The position numbers and the translations under genes are program-made. Below the pieces are notes generated by a model. That model was not told the DNA's origin. It did not search any database and saw only the letters and a list, made by a program, of their open reading frames with translations. Positions 33,052-42,044 of a DNA stretch of 64,000 nucleotides are shown one piece after another (the stretch's first letter is position 1; the number at the start of each line of letters is the position of its first letter). Source of the stretch: Eshraghiella sp045124255 (lineage in GTDB: Bacteria > Bacillota > Clostridia > Lachnospirales > Lachnospiraceae); the NCBI GenBank assembly GCA_045124255.1, contig JBGVLM010000019.1:1-64000 (forward strand), given 5' to 3'.

Positions 33052-35520
33052 TTGGACAGAGTTGAGTTGGGAATCAAACTGGAGCAGATTGGCAGACTTC
33101 GTGATAAAGGTGATTTAGAGGAAGCTGTTAAGGTTGTTGATACAATTGAATGGCGTAAGGTCAAGAAATGGTCGGAGCTTTCTGTTGCAGAAGAGATTTA
33201 TGAACAGACAGGAAGACTTAAGGAAGCCAGAAATATATGCGTGTATGCTTATAATCGCAATCTTGGCGGAAAGCGTCTTCTGTACAAGCTTACGGAGTTA
33301 TCCATAGCGATTAATGATTTGGATGAGGCTGAGGAGCTTTATAAGGAATTTGTTGAGGAAGCACCAAAGGATTCCGGAAGATATATTCTTTTGTACAAAA
33401 TTAACGTCGCAAGAGGTGCGTCTATCGAGCGTCTTATCGAGATTCTTGAGGAATATAAGGACCATGAACTTGAGGAGCGCTATGCTTATGAGCTTGCAGA
33501 GCTGTATGCACAGTCGGGCAGACTGGACGAATGCGTCCGCGAATGTGATGATTTGATTTTATGGTTTAACGAGGGTGAATATGTTGACAAGGCACTTTCA
33601 CTTAAGAAGAGGTTTGCACCGCTTACCAAATCACAGCAGATGAAATATGATGTGATGGAGCAGTACAGACAGGCAGGAATTAATATCCATGAATTGAGAG
33701 CACAGCAGGAAGCAGAGAGGGAAGCCGAGGCAGAGAAGGCTTCGGAGCCGCAGACAGAGATTATCGCCGTTGAAAAAGAGCCTGAGGAAGAAATCCTTGT
33801 TCCTGAGAAGAATTATTCTATTTACGATACTCAGAATATTCAGGCAGAGCTTGCCAAAAGTATGTCTATTATTATGGAAAGCATGGCTGAGAATGGTGAG
33901 AAAATATATGATGATACTGCAAGCGGAGAGACCGGTGGAACTACCGATATAATTCTTGAGCCGCTTGAGGGCTGGAAAAAAGTACTGTCAGGCGATTATG
34001 AACCATTGCCGGATGAGGATGCGGTTGATGCTGAGATTCGTGCCAAATTCAGGCCTGAATATGAGAGACAGCTTGAAGAGCAGGAGGCAAAGGCGGAGGA
34101 ACGTGTTGAGCCTACAAAGGAAATCCGTATTAATACACATCACTGGAACCGTTCAGTGCCTGTTGCGACAGCACCTATAGTAACACCTTCCGTTGAGGCA
34201 GAGGTCAAACCGGAAGTTAAGACTGAAACAGAGGTTAAACCGGAGCTGGAGGTTAAGGTTGAACCGGTAGATGAGCCTGTCGTACAGCAGAAAGAGATGT
34301 TTGAGGAGACTCCTAAGCTTTCACCAATCGTATCCGTTGTCGGACATCAGAATGCAGCAAATATTATTGCCAATATTGCTGTTAAGGATATCGCAAATGA
34401 TGATAACAGTGACGAGATTATTGAGGGTCAGATTGGTATTATGGACTGGTTAAATACCGCAATGACCGAAGAAACTGCAGTGCCGGTGGAAGATGCGAAA
34501 ACAGAACCTGAGTCCGTAAGAAACAGTAATGCTGACATTGCAGCGCAGATTCGTGAGGAATTTGCAGAGCATGAGGATTTAGCAGAGGAAATTCTTAAAG
34601 AGGTTCAGTTAGAGGTTGCTGCCGCAGTAGAGGAAGAGGCAGAACTGATTCTTGAGGAGAAGACTGACTCTGATGCAGAAGAGAAGCTTGAAGTAGAGGA
34701 ATTCTCAGGACTTGAAGAGGGTGATGAAGAAGCAGAGCTGATTGACAATGATGTTGAATCCGTGAGTGCCGAGGAAGAACTTCCTGAAATGACTGACAAT
34801 GAGAAAAAATATATCCGCAAATACCTTTGTATGAGCGGAATGGAGGAATCCATTAACAGAGTTATCCAGGGTAAGAAGCTGGATTTGGACGACGGAACCT
34901 CCGCATACGGCAATATTGCAATTATCGGAAGGGCTGACACTGATAAAACAGGCTTTGCCATTAATCTTTTTAAGGCACTTCATGCAGATGATGATATCCG
35001 TCAGTTAAAGATTGCCAAAACAACGGCGGCAATCCTTAACAAAAAAGGAATCAGGGAATCAGCAGATAAGATTAAAGGAACGACTCTTATTATAGAAAAT
35101 GCCGGAATGCTTACATTGGACGCAGTTAAGGGAATTACTGAATTTATGATGGGCCAGACCGATTCAATGTTGGTAATGCTTACCGGAGAGGATTATTCAA
35201 TTAAGAGACTTTTTATGGAGGCACCTGCATTTGCGGCAATGTTCAATTACACGATTGAACTTAAGAGAATGTCAGTTAACGACCTTGTAGTTATTGCAAA
35301 AGATTATGCAAGAGAAAAAGGATACAGTATTGACGAAAAGGCTCTTTTGAAAGTATACTTATTAATCGATGAGCTTCAGGTCTCAACTCCGGGAGTTGAA
35401 GCAGACGAAGTAAAACGCCTTATTGACGGGGCAATTGAGAAATGTGGTAAAAAGGGTAAGGGGCTGTTTGGCCGTAAGGCAAACGGATTAATTTCATTAA
35501 AAGAAAAGCATTTTGTATAA
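33052..35520 (+). CDS. TPR protein with acidic linker and degenerate AAA-like domain
   Basis: An 822-residue cytoplasmic protein. Residues 1-200 are tetratricopeptide-type helical repeats (EEAVKVVDTIEW, LDEAEELYKEFVEEAP). A long, acidic, low-complexity linker follows (about 205-590, with EVKPEVKTETEVKPE-type repeats). The C-terminal 220 residues resemble a CbxX-type AAA domain, but the P-loop reads GRADTDKTG, lacking the glycine before lysine, and Walker B is TLIIENAG. ATP binding is thus uncertain. The TTG at 33052, preceded by GGCAGGG, is preferred; an ATG at 33031 in frame is possible. It follows the jetC-like gene and may form a conserved neighbour of it. Confidence 0.75.
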   Translation: MDRVELGIKLEQIGRLRDKGDLEEAVKVVDTIEWRKVKKWSELSVAEEIYEQTGRLKEARNICVYAYNRNLGGKRLLYKLTELSIAINDLDEAEELYKEFVEEAPKDSGRYILLYKINVARGASIERLIEILEEYKDHELEERYAYELAELYAQSGRLDECVRECDDLILWFNEGEYVDKALSLKKRFAPLTKSQQMKYDVMEQYRQAGINIHELRAQQEAEREAEAEKASEPQTEIIAVEKEPEEEILVPEKNYSIYDTQNIQAELAKSMSIIMESMAENGEKIYDDTASGETGGTTDIILEPLEGWKKVLSGDYEPLPDEDAVDAEIRAKFRPEYERQLEEQEAKAEERVEPTKEIRINTHHWNRSVPVATAPIVTPSVEAEVKPEVKTETEVKPELEVKVEPVDEPVVQQKEMFEETPKLSPIVSVVGHQNAANIIANIAVKDIANDDNSDEIIEGQIGIMDWLNTAMTEETAVPVEDAKTEPESVRNSNADIAAQIREEFAEHEDLAEEILKEVQLEVAAAVEEEAELILEEKTDSDAEEKLEVEEFSGLEEGDEEAELIDNDVESVSAEEELPEMTDNEKKYIRKYLCMSGMEESINRVIQGKKLDLDDGTSAYGNIAIIGRADTDKTGFAINLFKALHADDDIRQLKIAKTTAAILNKKGIRESADKIKGTTLIIENAGMLTLDAVKGITEFMMGQTDSMLVMLTGEDYSIKRLFMEAPAFAAMFNYTIELKRMSVNDLVVIAKDYAREKGYSIDEKALLKVYLLIDELQVSTPGVEADEVKRLIDGAIEKCGKKGKGLFGRKANGLISLKEKHFV

Positions 35521-35564
35521 ATAAGCTTTTTATAATTGTGAAAAGAAGAAAGGAATTTATTATC

Positions 35565-37550
35565 ATGAGTACAAACTTGGACCAGTTGTCAGTTAATGCC
35601 ATCAGAGTTCTTGCTGCTGATGCAGTTCAGAAAGCCAATTCCGGACACCCGGGACTTCCGTTAGGATGTGCGGCTATCGGCTATGAGCTTTGGGGAAATC
35701 ATATGAAGCATAATCCTGCTAACCCTAAATGGGCAAACAGAGACAGATTTATTCTCTCAGGAGGACATGGTTCCACACTTTTATATTCTCTTTTGCATTT
35801 GTTCGGATACGGACTTAAGAAAGAGGATTTGATGAATTTCAGACAGCTGGATTCTCTTACACCTGGACATCCTGAATACGGACATACAGTTGGCGTTGAG
35901 GCGACAACAGGACCTCTTGGTGCAGGTATGGGTATGGCTGTCGGTATGGCAGCGGCAGAGGCACATCTTGCAGCGGTATTTAATAAAGAGGGATATCCTG
36001 TAGTTGACCATTATACCTATGTTCTTGGCGGCGACGGCTGCATGATGGAGGGAATTTCATCAGAAGCAATGTCACTTGCAGGAACAATGGGACTTAATAA
36101 ATTAATCGTAATCTACGATTCCAACAAGATTTCCATTGAAGGAGATACGGATATCGCTTTCACAGAGAATGTTCAGAAGAGATTTGAGGCATTTGGTTTC
36201 CAGACAATTACGGTTGAAGATGGTAATGATATTGAAGCTATCGGTGCTGCTATTGAAGAAGCAAAAGCTGATACAACAAGACCTTCCCTTATCACAGTAA
36301 GAACCAGAATCGGTTTCGGCTGTCCTGCCAAGGAAGGCAAAGCCAGTGCACATGGTGAGCCTTTGGGAGCAGATAATATTACAGCCCTTAAGGAGAACCT
36401 TGGATGGCCGTCACAGGAAGCATTCTATGTACCTGATGAGGTATATGACAATTATAAAAAGCTTGCCGCAAAGGGTGCGGACGCAGAAGCAGAGTGGAAT
36501 GCACTTTTTGCTGATTACTGCGCAAAATATCCTGAGATGAAGGAATTATGGGATACCTACCATGATGAGAAGCTTGCGGACAAGGTACTTGATACAGAAG
36601 AATTCTGGGCACACGGCGATACACCTGACGCAACAAGAAATGTTTCAGGAAAGGTTTTAAATAAAGCAAAGGCTTTGCTTCCTAACCTTATCGGAGGTGC
36701 AGCAGACCTTGCTCCTTCAACCAAGACATATATGAATGAACAGGGAGATTTCTCTAAGGATAATTATGCAGGATGCAACTTACATTTTGGTGTAAGAGAA
36801 CTTGCAATGGCTGCAATCGGAAACGGTATAATGCTTCACGGAGGACTCAGGGCATTTGTATCAACCTTCTTCGTATTCAGTGATTATACTAAGCCTATGG
36901 CAAGACTTTCTTCACTTATGAAGACACCTCTTACCTATGTATTTACACATGACAGCATTGGTGTTGGAGAGGATGGTCCTACACATGAGCCTATTGAGCA
37001 GCTGGCAATGTTCAGGGCAATGCCTAATTTCTCAGTATTCCGTCCATGTGATGCAACAGAGACGGCGGCAGCATGGTATTATGCATTGACCTCTAAGGAT
37101 ACACCTACTGCACTTGTACTTTCAAGACAGAATCTTCCGCAGCTTGCAGGCTCAGGCAGGGACGCATTAAAGGGCGGATATGTAATTGCTGATTCTTCCA
37201 AGGAAGTTCCTGACGCAATTATTATGGCTTCAGGCTCAGAGGTTTCACTTGCAATTGAAGCTAAGGAAGCTCTTATTAATGACGGAATTGACGTAAGAGT
37301 AGTCAGCATGCCATGTATGGATGTGTTTGAACAGCAGAGTGCTGAATACAAGGAAAGCGTGCTTCCAAAGGCAGTTCGTAAGAGAGTTGCGGTTGAAGCA
37401 TTATCAGATTTCGGATGGGGCAGATATGTCGGACTTGACGGTGCTTATGTAACAATGACGGGCTTCGGCGCAAGTGCACCTGCAAACACATTGTTCAAGA
37501 AATTTGGATTTACTGTTGAGAATGTGGTTGAGACAGTAAAGAAGCTTTAA
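35565..37550 (+). CDS. tkt: Transketolase
   Basis: A 661-residue thiamine-diphosphate enzyme of the pentose phosphate pathway, moving two-carbon ketol units between sugar phosphates. The thiamine-diphosphate motif GGDGCMMEGISSEAM is at about 154-168, the substrate-binding histidine is in NSGHPGLPLG near the N-terminus, and the central domain motif HDSIGVGEDGPTHEP is complete. AAAGGAA precedes the ATG at 35565; an upstream in-frame ATG at 35538 lacks a site. Codon use is more biased than in its neighbours, consistent with high expression. A strong terminator follows. Confidence 0.96.
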   Translation: MSTNLDQLSVNAIRVLAADAVQKANSGHPGLPLGCAAIGYELWGNHMKHNPANPKWANRDRFILSGGHGSTLLYSLLHLFGYGLKKEDLMNFRQLDSLTPGHPEYGHTVGVEATTGPLGAGMGMAVGMAAAEAHLAAVFNKEGYPVVDHYTYVLGGDGCMMEGISSEAMSLAGTMGLNKLIVIYDSNKISIEGDTDIAFTENVQKRFEAFGFQTITVEDGNDIEAIGAAIEEAKADTTRPSLITVRTRIGFGCPAKEGKASAHGEPLGADNITALKENLGWPSQEAFYVPDEVYDNYKKLAAKGADAEAEWNALFADYCAKYPEMKELWDTYHDEKLADKVLDTEEFWAHGDTPDATRNVSGKVLNKAKALLPNLIGGAADLAPSTKTYMNEQGDFSKDNYAGCNLHFGVRELAMAAIGNGIMLHGGLRAFVSTFFVFSDYTKPMARLSSLMKTPLTYVFTHDSIGVGEDGPTHEPIEQLAMFRAMPNFSVFRPCDATETAAAWYYALTSKDTPTALVLSRQNLPQLAGSGRDALKGGYVIADSSKEVPDAIIMASGSEVSLAIEAKEALINDGIDVRVVSMPCMDVFEQQSAEYKESVLPKAVRKRVAVEALSDFGWGRYVGLDGAYVTMTGFGASAPANTLFKKFGFTVENVVETVKKL

Positions 37551-37581
37551 GCTAAAAATATAATATTTATCAGCTGGAATA

Positions 37582-37640
37582 TTCCCTTTAAAACGGCGGA
37601 CAACTATATGAAAACAGCCGTTTTAAAGGGAAATTTTATT
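37582..37640 (+). terminator. Intrinsic terminator after tkt
   Basis: Perfect 16-bp arms (37582-37597 and 37617-37632) are followed by ATTTTATTTT. Confidence 0.85.
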
Positions 37641-37764
37641 TTATCCGGACTTTTATCCGGATATTTAAAAATAAAATGAACCTAAATTTATTTTTTTTGT
37701 CAATATTATTGAATCATATAATGTTTTCACATTATCGTTCAGTATAACACAGAGAGGAAAAGCC

Positions 37765-39762
37765 ATGAGATTAAGTAAAGAACAGATTGCAGATTATGTA
37801 AATAAAGCAAAGAAGGGAGATAAAGAGGCTTTCTCCGGGCTGTATCAGGATAATGTTAATCAGGTTTATTACATATGTTTAAAGTTCCTGAAAAATGAAG
37901 AAAATGCCAGGGATGTAACGCAGGACACATTTGTGACTGCTATTGAGAAAATCGGAACTCTGGCAAATGCTGAGTATTTTACGACATGGGTTAACCATAT
38001 AGCCGTAAATAAATGTAAAAATATTCTTTTGAAAAATAACCGTATATCTAAGGAAGAGTTATATGACAGCAGCAATGAAGCTGATTTGGAAGAAACAAAT
38101 TCGGAATTCATACCGGAAGAGTATGTTACGAATAAAGAAAAACGCAGTATTATAATGGATATCATAGATAATAAGCTTAGTGATGTTCAGCGTATTGTTG
38201 TGCTTTTGTTTTATTATGAAGGTGAAACGGTGGAAAATATTGCACAGCTTCTGGATTGCAGTGAAGGTACGGTTAAATCAAGATTAAGCTCAGCAAGAAA
38301 GCTTATCAGAAAAGCAATAGAAGATAAAGAGAAAAAAGGAATTGCAGTTCTCGGTGTTGTGCCTGTTTTTGCTTTATCAAGGATTTTTATGGAAGAGGCG
38401 AAGGCGAATACAATGCCGCAGACGCCTTCTGTTGCATTTACTGGTAATAGTATTAACAAAATGAATAAAATGGAGGTAATCAGCAGCACTATGATACAGA
38501 AAGGCTTAGGATTAAAAATAGCAATCGGCGCTGCCGGAGTAGCGGCAGCAGTTGGAATCGGTATAGGAATTGCCAATATTGCAGGAAAGTCAACAGATAA
38601 GAATAATGCACCGACCGGCGATAATATAACAATTTCACGGGAAGAAACATCAAATGAGGATTTGGAAAAAGAAACAGGGAGTAAAACCGCCGAAACAGAT
38701 AATACAGAAATGAGTGATGCGGATATTATCAATTATATTATTGAAAATGACGGCAAGGTTCCGCTTAATGTTGAAGAGAAGGATTTGTTTGGAGTAGGCA
38801 GAATTGCAAACATTCTTGTAGAGGGATTTAAAAATCTGGATGCCGAATCAATGAAACCATTTATAGATGAAAAAGATTATAATTTATACAAAAAATATTT
38901 TGATTCCGTCCTTGCGGATGAAGAAGCATGCAATTTGTGGAAGGATACAATCGGCCGGCTTATTTATTATCCTGATTCCCAGGTATGCGTTTTAAAGAAC
39001 ATAGACTGGGTGTATAAGGCATGGTATACGGATTGTTACAGAAATAATGAAGTTATTCCGGAATCGGATGCAAGCAGTTTTTCAAAGGAATACCTTATGA
39101 ATATATATGATAAATACTATGATGAGGCTCCGTATACAGTAAAAACCGCTATAGGAAGATGTTATGATTATGAAATTGAAGACGGATATTTAAAAATTGA
39201 CATGACTGATTTTCTTGATGAAATCGGATATGCAAAGTTAAATGATATATTTAAATCAAATTCAGCTGAGGATATGTGTTTTGATTATAGTATTGTAATT
39301 ATGGGTAAGGTTGAATCTCTTTCATTGGGATATGACTACATCTGCGGCGATGAAAATCCGGAAAACAATATCTATAACATAGATGCATTTCTTGATAAAG
39401 ATATCGATACGATAGTTGATATGACAAAAGACATTGATGATAAGTATAAGGATGGTATTTACTGGGCATGGTTTAATACATACTATCTGGACGAAGAAAA
39501 CAGGTCTAAGGTAAAAGAATTTATAGATGAAAACTGCTTTTTCCTTAGAGGATTAGGTGATGTTACAATGTGGAGGCCGAGTGATTATGATTTTGGTCCG
39601 TTAAAAAATCTTAATGAAAGGGATAAGGCAGATTTACAGGCAAGGAATTTAAATATTCTGGAAAGTGATACGGCACGTCAATATCCCGGATTTTTCAAAA
39701 ATAATTTTTCCATGTTTTATGATGTGGTGGAGCTTATGAAATATAAGGGGCTTTTTGATTAA
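37765..39762 (+). CDS. ECF-type sigma factor fused to membrane anchor and large outer domain
   Basis: A 665-residue fusion. Residues 20-90 are sigma-70 region 2 (DVTQDTFVTAIEKI) and 125-180 are region 4 (VENIAQLLDCSEGTVKSRL), a normal ECF sigma factor. A hydrophobic stretch follows near 192-207, and a clear transmembrane segment rich in glycine and alanine lies at 251-273. The remaining 390 residues are acidic and would lie outside the membrane, with no recognised domain. The arrangement suggests a sigma factor held at the membrane and released by proteolysis, but this is inference. GAGAGGAAA precedes the ATG. No separate anti-sigma gene is adjacent. Confidence 0.88.
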   Translation: MRLSKEQIADYVNKAKKGDKEAFSGLYQDNVNQVYYICLKFLKNEENARDVTQDTFVTAIEKIGTLANAEYFTTWVNHIAVNKCKNILLKNNRISKEELYDSSNEADLEETNSEFIPEEYVTNKEKRSIIMDIIDNKLSDVQRIVVLLFYYEGETVENIAQLLDCSEGTVKSRLSSARKLIRKAIEDKEKKGIAVLGVVPVFALSRIFMEEAKANTMPQTPSVAFTGNSINKMNKMEVISSTMIQKGLGLKIAIGAAGVAAAVGIGIGIANIAGKSTDKNNAPTGDNITISREETSNEDLEKETGSKTAETDNTEMSDADIINYIIENDGKVPLNVEEKDLFGVGRIANILVEGFKNLDAESMKPFIDEKDYNLYKKYFDSVLADEEACNLWKDTIGRLIYYPDSQVCVLKNIDWVYKAWYTDCYRNNEVIPESDASSFSKEYLMNIYDKYYDEAPYTVKTAIGRCYDYEIEDGYLKIDMTDFLDEIGYAKLNDIFKSNSAEDMCFDYSIVIMGKVESLSLGYDYICGDENPENNIYNIDAFLDKDIDTIVDMTKDIDDKYKDGIYWAWFNTYYLDEENRSKVKEFIDENCFFLRGLGDVTMWRPSDYDFGPLKNLNERDKADLQARNLNILESDTARQYPGFFKNNFSMFYDVVELMKYKGLFD

Positions 39763-39770
39763 AAAGCCCC
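39747..39770. terminator. Hairpin between convergent sigma-fusion and dtd genes
   Basis: GGGGCTTTTT (39747-39756) pairs perfectly with AAAAAGCCCC (39761-39770) around a 4-base loop. It overlaps the end of the sigma-fusion gene and lies one base from the dtd stop; the T run is within the stem, so efficiency is uncertain. Confidence 0.5.
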
Positions 39771-39771
39771 G

Positions 39772-40203
39772 TCACAGAATAATCGTAAATGGTCCGTCAT
39801 TTACCAGGCCGACCTTCATGTCTGCCCCAAACTCTCCGTGCTCTACGATTGCTGCCTGCTCCCTGCACAAATCAATGAATTTTTCATACATTCTTTTCGC
39901 TTCGTTGGGAGCCTTGGCACCGGTGAAGCCGGGGCGGTTTCCGTGGCTGCAATCAGCACATAACGTAAACTGCGAAACAATAAGAAGGGAGCCGTTTACA
40001 TCAGCGAGAGAGCGGTTTGTTTTACCGTTTTCGTCCTCGAAGATTCGAAGCTTGACAATTTTGTCCACATATTTTTGCAGCATATCATCAGTATCGTCGG
40101 TTTCCACACCTAAAAAGACGAGGAGTCCCTTTTCAATCTGACCGATTATGCTGTCGTCAACCTTTACATTGGCATTTAATACACGCTGTAATACTATTTT
40201 CAT
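39772..40203 (-). CDS. dtd: D-aminoacyl-tRNA deacylase
   Basis: A 143-residue DTD-family enzyme that hydrolyses D-aminoacyl-tRNA (and Gly-tRNA-Ala), removing mischarged D-amino acids from translation. The signature motifs SQFTL (about 77-81) and GPFTIIL near the C-terminus (the cross-subunit Gly-cisPro variant VNDGP) are present. AAGGAGT precedes the ATG on the minus strand. It is convergent with the sigma-fusion gene and divergent from the next membrane protein gene. Confidence 0.93.
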   Translation of the reverse strand: MKIVLQRVLNANVKVDDSIIGQIEKGLLVFLGVETDDTDDMLQKYVDKIVKLRIFEDENGKTNRSLADVNGSLLIVSQFTLCADCSHGNRPGFTGAKAPNEAKRMYEKFIDLCREQAAIVEHGEFGADMKVGLVNDGPFTIIL

Positions 40204-40306
40204 AATAACTCCTTAAAAAACTTTAAAATATTCTTAAGTATATAACTATTATGAAGAAAAATCCAGTGCCATAAAATTATTATATAGAATAATATAAAGT
40301 TCTTAG

Positions 40307-40335
40307 TTGCTTACATTTGAATGCTATGTTATAAT
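40307..40335 (+). promoter_or_regulatory. Promoter of the zinc-ribbon membrane protein gene
   Basis: TTGCTT (40307-40312) and TATAAT (40330-40335) are separated by 17 bases. Confidence 0.65.
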
Positions 40336-40392
40336 CAATTGGAAAAAATAACTACTAAAATACTTGGGTTATCAAGTTAGAGGAGGTATGAA

Positions 40393-41301
40393 ATGGCATT
40401 TTGTACATTTTGCGGAAAGCAAATAGCAGATGGAGAGGTTTGCACATGCCAGCAGCAGGCGGCACCGCAGCAGACTGCACCACAGGAAGCACAGCCGGTA
40501 TATACAGCAGCACCACAGCAGGCAGCACCGGCATATACAGCAGCACCACAGCAGGCAGCACCACAGCCTAAGGGACCAAGTCCTTTCGGCGAAGGCTTTA
40601 AGACTGTTGGAGGATTTTTCAAGAGCGTATTCAAGAAGCCTTTTGAAGCTACTGAGGAATTTTTTGACAAGGCAAATCTTGTCGCATCAGGTTTTCTGTG
40701 GCTTGTATTAATGGTTGTATACATATTTGAGAACATTATTAATACGGCAATGGGCTATGTTCTTTTTGAGAACGGCAGTGAAACCAGACTTATGTATATG
40801 TATGACAACAGCAGGAGCTTTTTAAGAGGAGTAATCGGAAACTGCTACAGTAACAAGGCTATTTATGATGTCAGCTTTGGTTCATTTGTTCAGGCATTTT
40901 TCTTCCCAATGCTGTGGATGATTACAATGACTGCAGTAATGTTCGGACTTGGAATTTTAATTAATGTTCTTTTTGTAAAGGGCAATTTCAAGAAAGCAGT
41001 TGTTAAAATCGGAGCACTCTGCGGTGTTACGGCAGCAGGAATGACAGCAATCCAGGTTGTTGCAATTCTTAAGAACTTTATCGTTGTTTCAGGTGTTAAC
41101 GTTATCTTTACGGTAGTTCAGTATATAATTGCACTGTTTGTAATTATTCAGGGACTTATCTGTGTTAAGAAGATTTTTGAAAATAAGAACAAGGCATTTC
41201 TTGCCATGATGATTATGATTGCAGGCCTTGTACTGACAAGCTTCTTCTCAGAACTGTTCTACGGATATTTTGCACCATATTTTATTCCGCTTGTATTTTA
41301 A
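40393..41301 (+). CDS. Polytopic membrane protein with N-terminal zinc knuckle and Gln/Ala/Pro repeats
   Basis: A 302-residue protein of unknown function. The N-terminus FCTFCGKQIADGEVCTC has two CxC/CxxC-type pairs that could bind zinc. A linker with two copies of a 33-base unit (encoding YTAAPQQAAPA) follows at about 36-57. After an amphipathic region come five or six transmembrane segments (about residues 95-300). Zinc ribbon plus membrane domain is a common layout in Clostridia for poorly known, often Yip1-like proteins. AGAGGAGG precedes the ATG. It has its own promoter and is followed by a terminator, so it is monocistronic. Confidence 0.75.
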   Translation: MAFCTFCGKQIADGEVCTCQQQAAPQQTAPQEAQPVYTAAPQQAAPAYTAAPQQAAPQPKGPSPFGEGFKTVGGFFKSVFKKPFEATEEFFDKANLVASGFLWLVLMVVYIFENIINTAMGYVLFENGSETRLMYMYDNSRSFLRGVIGNCYSNKAIYDVSFGSFVQAFFFPMLWMITMTAVMFGLGILINVLFVKGNFKKAVVKIGALCGVTAAGMTAIQVVAILKNFIVVSGVNVIFTVVQYIIALFVIIQGLICVKKIFENKNKAFLAMMIMIAGLVLTSFFSELFYGYFAPYFIPLVF

Positions 41302-41316
41302 TATTTAGTGTATTCA

Positions 41317-41351
41317 GGGAATGTGCCTACTGTGACGCATTCCCTTTTTTT
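41317..41351 (+). terminator. Intrinsic terminator after the zinc-ribbon membrane gene
   Basis: GGGAATG (41317-41323) pairs with CATTCCC (41338-41344) and seven T residues follow. Confidence 0.8.
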
Positions 41352-41421
41352 GTCTGACGGAAAATCCCTCTGGTATTCCCCGGTAAACAAAAAACACGCC
41401 GTGCTATTCTTAATGCGGGAC

Positions 41422-41450
41422 TTGACATTTTCTGCCACTTAATATAAAGT
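41422..41450 (+). promoter_or_regulatory. Promoter of the 41.5-44.8 kb gene group
   Basis: TTGACA (41422-41427, consensus) and TAAAGT (41445-41450) are separated by 17 bases. Confidence 0.6.
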
Positions 41451-41484
41451 TAGTTATCTGCAAAAGTACACAGGAGGAATGCTT

Positions 41485-42015
41485 ATGGCAATGAAATGGA
41501 ATATTTTTTCCGGCAGGGATAATAAAAAAGAACCTGTCAGAAGAGAAGAGCACACCATGACGGAGCAGGATATACGCAATATGGTTACCAGAGAGGTAAA
41601 TGCCGCTTCTGTGAAAAAACAGGTAATCAATTATATGGAGGATGTTTCTGCCCAGGGAGTCAGGACAGAGGCACTTCTTAATGAAATAAAAGACGCAATT
41701 GACCTTAGCATGTACAGGATTGAGGAGGTTTCGAATAAGAGCGGGCTTGCACCTGAGAAGATGGAAGAAATAGAGAAATCCATTAACAGAGTTGAGCAGC
41801 TTGGTGAGGAAATCAAAAATTCCGTGCACAAGGACAATCTTTTAACATATAAGAATATTAAGATTTTAATTGAAGAGGCAGAAGCTGATAATAAGGGCAG
41901 GGCACGTGCGGTTAAGAGAGGAATTAATGCAATTGTCATAATGACAGGGCTTACACTGGCGATTGCTGTTGCCGGAGCAGTTTTTATTGCATTGAAATAT
42001 TTCAATGTTATTTAG
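41485..42015 (+). CDS. Coiled-coil protein with C-terminal membrane anchor, unknown
   Basis: I do not recognise this 176-residue protein. Residues 20-130 are charged and helical with heptad-like spacing, suggesting a coiled coil, and one hydrophobic segment (about 150-172) lies at the very C-terminus with only a few residues beyond it, giving a tail-anchored layout with the bulk in the cytoplasm. AGGAGG at 41472-41477 selects the ATG at 41485. It is 29 bases before the pyrophosphatase gene and may share its transcript. Confidence 0.7.
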   Translation: MAMKWNIFSGRDNKKEPVRREEHTMTEQDIRNMVTREVNAASVKKQVINYMEDVSAQGVRTEALLNEIKDAIDLSMYRIEEVSNKSGLAPEKMEEIEKSINRVEQLGEEIKNSVHKDNLLTYKNIKILIEEAEADNKGRARAVKRGINAIVIMTGLTLAIAVAGAVFIALKYFNVI

Positions 42016-42044
42016 CATTTGCCGTTAATAAGGAGATGTTGAGA

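Noticed and set aside
39747..39770. Operator-like palindrome
   Set aside because: Its place between convergent genes fits a transcription end better than regulation.
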